Source: Biscogniauxia marginata (Eukaryota; Ascomycota; Sordariomycetes; Xylariales; Xylariaceae). Taken from it: DNA of 64,000 bases. Below are positions 61,616-64,000 of the stretch, piece after piece. The position numbers were made by a program, and so were the translations under genes. A model generated the notes under the pieces. That model saw nothing but the letters and a program-made list of their open reading frames with translations, was not told the DNA's origin and ran no database searches. Position 1 is the first letter of the stretch. Every line of letters starts with the position of its first letter. The stretch lies in contig MU404102.1 in NCBI GenBank assembly GCA_022695795.1, forward strand, positions 62,001 to 126,000, given 5' to 3'.

Positions 61616-64000
61616 TCACGTAAGCCCTCTCTTCCGCTTCCTCGCGTCGCTCCGCAGACTCCCACTTGCGCTCGCGCTCGCGCTCGCGCTGCCCGCGGTG
61701 GCTGCGACGGACGAGGAGGCCTCGAGGCTGGGTGTCTTGTCTTTCCCGTCTTTCTCTTTGTTACGGTTACGGTTGCCGTTGCCCCCGGTGATGACGGTCG
61801 TCGTGCCGGGGATCGCGTCATTTTCTCCCGTCATCGTGCTCATCATCGTGGTGGTGGTGACGGTGGTAATAGCGGAACCATCACCGCCGCCACCGCCGCC
61901 AACGACGCTTGCCCTCTCGAAGCCGTCGTCCGTGGTGGTGCCGCGGGCGCGAGTGCGAGTGTGGGTGTGGGTGTAGCCGCTGTTATATCCCTGGTGCGGT
62001 GTTCGCCCGTGGAGGCGCGGCGGCACTGTGATGGTAGTGGGGGAGGGGGAGGAGGACGAGGAGCTTGATGGAATGGCGGGTGCGATGGGGATGCGTATGT
62101 ATTGCGCGCTGCTGCTGTCGGTGGTGTTAGTACTGACGCCGTCAGTATTATCTCTTTCGGTATGGGACCCGGGTCCGGGTCTGAACCGGGGGAACCTCGA
62201 GTTGGAGGAGTCGGCGTCGGGGAGGGCGTCCACTGCTGCGCGGGATGCTGCTGCTGCCGCAGCCGTTCGTGGGGGGAGTGCCGGAACGTTGAAGGTGTGT
62301 AGAGGTAGCATGGGAATAAAATCGTCGTTATTGCCGTCGTTCTCATTCTCCCCGTCTCTGCCTCCTCCTCCTCTTCTCCCCCCTCCTATTCTGCCAAGGC
62401 GGGAATGGTACGACGAGAAAGGGTACGAGAACGAGCGACCACCCGGCGAGTCTGTGCACACCGTCCCGTTCCCCTTGCCTCTACTACTATCTTCCTTTGT
62501 GTCCCCTGCCCCTTCCACTCCCCGGTCTCCACTCGCTTTTCTGAAACCGAGACCGAATCCGAATCCGAAGCCACCGCCCCGGGGGCTGATAGGGCTCCTC
62601 GACGCGAGCGACGACAGGGACCCGGATATGCTCTCCGGCAGCGACGGCAGGCGCACGCTCGGGATGGATATGGACGGGAGCGCCGGCCTGCGGAACACGA
62701 ATCGCCATCGGAGGGAGGAGTCCCGCGGCGGGATCGCGGGCGGCCCGGTGCTGGGGGTTGGGGCCGGCGTCGATGCGGCGAGGGGGGAGGATAGGTATGG
62801 ATGGGCCTGTGTGGGCGAAGGACTGGCGTGTTGGTAGGGCGGCTCAATCGTAGGAAGGATGGGGCCGCGTTTCGGGCTGCAAGTTGATGGGGGTTGGTAG
62901 TTAGTCGAAGCTATCTTAGAAAAGCGAGAAAGGGAAACAAAACATACACGTAGAGAGGAGAAAGGGGCCTGTTGTCTCGAGGCGAGGGGCTGTCATTCCC
63001 ACTGCCGTGCGCTGCCTCGTCTGTTGAATCCAGTATTCGTTTCCTCGAGCCGGCCCGTTCACGGTCGCGAGAGAACCATTTCCGCCACCATCCCGTGCTC
63101 TCCTTCTTTGCGCTTGTCTTCTTCCCGCCATCGCCACGACTGTTACCACTCTTGCTGCCCACAAGACCTGGGCAGCACCTCCTCCCTAGCCCTAAAACGG
63201 CCCCGGCGTACCATCTGTACGTCGCCACGGCCTCGGCGCCGGTCCCGAAGAAGCCGACGATGGCGGCGCTCGTGGCGATGGGGATCCAGGGCTGGTTCAG
63301 GACGAGCGAGGGCACGAGCCACGAGGGCACGAAGAGGATCGAGCCCCAGGGGTACGGGGTCTGCGCGAAGTGGACGCGGTGGTAGTCGTACGTGCGCCGC
63401 GGGTGCAGCGTCGCCGCCACGTTGGCCGCGAGGTAGACGCCCATGACGGGGAAGTACGCGACCAGGATCGAGAGGCACATCAGGTAGAGCCGGAGGCTCG
63501 GGCGCGGGCGGCGCGAGCGAGCAGACGTCGCGTTGCTGTCGCCGAGGACCGCGCGGGTCTCCTTCCTGATGCGCCAGAAGCGGCGGAAGGTTAGGACTTT
63601 TTGGTTGGGTTGGGAAAAAGGGGAGGGCAAGTGTTAGCCAAGAGAGCCTAGAGGATGGGGATCATAGGGGGTAGGTACGTAAAACGAAGATACATGCAAG
63701 AGGGAAAGGGGGGCGAGCAAAAGTTTACTACTAACCAGCATAAGGTACAGCAGCTACGGCGAAAATCGCGGGCGGGATATCGTAGACGAGGTTCGTGGGC
63801 AGGCTGTTGTCGAAGACGGCGGAGCAGCCGATGAGCGTGACGATGAGGTACCGCTGCGCGAGGTCGAAGTACGTAAACGCCAGCTGGAAGAGCGGCACGG
63901 GGAATATGATAGCGGCCTGGACCAGCATCTTCCTGCGGCGGCGCCTCCTCGCCTCGGGCGACCCGTCCGCGGTGGCCACCGCCGCGCGCATCTGGCCCGC
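61616..64000 (-). CDS. STE3-type a-factor pheromone receptor (GPCR), 5' part beyond window
   Basis: Partial gene on the minus strand: exons from beyond 64000 to 63737, 63596-62948 and 62876-61616. The introns are 140 bp (donor GTTAGT, acceptor AAAAAG) and 71 bp (donor GTATGT, branch GACTAAC, acceptor TTGCAG). The visible part begins in the second cytosolic loop (ARRRRRRKMLVQAA). It covers TM4 (AAIIFPVPLFQLAFTYF), the extracellular loop with GCSAVFDNSLPTNLVYDIPP, TM5, TM6 (LYLMCLSILVAYFPVMGVYL) and TM7 (IVGFFGTGAEAVATYRWY), all typical of fungal STE3/PRE-1 receptors that sense the lipopeptide pheromone and activate a G protein. The cytosolic tail is unusually long: about 530 residues after TM7, rich in Ser, Gly, Thr and Pro. 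Exon 3 stays in frame across both joins. TM1-TM3 lie outside the window. Confidence 0.85.

Overview
The window comes from a filamentous ascomycete, most likely a Sordariomycete. Evidence: genes are split by 48-190 bp introns with GTRAGT-type donors and CTAAC/CTGAC-type branch sites; the retrotransposon carries a RIP-like CpA-to-TpA transition load; and the proteins are typical of filamentous fungi (bimodular NRPS, ABCC transporter, DUF4203 protein with a long tail, STE3-type pheromone receptor). I see no prokaryotic genes, tRNA, rRNA or CRISPR array.

The left half (1-29.4 kb) is an accessory, decaying region. A GABA/amino-acid permease pseudogene (about 1548-3510, minus) comes first. An NRPS gene follows (4931-19089, plus, A1-T1-C1-A2-T2-C2). 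Its first adenylation domain is split by a complete 7,509-bp Ty3/gypsy chromovirus with 414-bp LTRs and a 5-bp target duplication (TGGCC). The element is heavily RIP-mutated, but the NRPS flanks are not and still agree in reading frame. The second adenylation domain has lost nearly all its core motifs. Next come a full-length ABCC exporter with one in-frame TAG (20276-24893), a membrane-anchored M24 Xaa-Pro-type metallopeptidase (25141-26877, minus) and a Git1/phosphate-symporter-like MFS carrier (27743-29433). NRPS, exporter, peptidase and carrier could be a small peptide-metabolite cluster that has been switched off; this is inferred from proximity.

At 30086-31549 lies an unrecognised, probably nuclear protein that may be a dead Ulp1-like protease fold. 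From about 32 kb onward the content is housekeeping: peroxisomal catalase (32336-33885), ARL1 GTPase (38412-39345), ribosomal protein eL39 (40312-40829), SKP1 (42183-42879), a DUF4203 membrane protein (44743-48445), a conserved membrane protein (53836-55284), the palmitoyltransferase subunit ERF4 (58372-60409), and the 3' part of a STE3-type a-factor receptor (61616 to beyond 64000). These genes are separated by long gene-poor spacers rich in microsatellites, homopolymers and a dispersed TACCTAGGTA palindrome.

Exon boundaries were set by hand from splice signals, reading frame and protein-family fit. They are predictions without transcript support.
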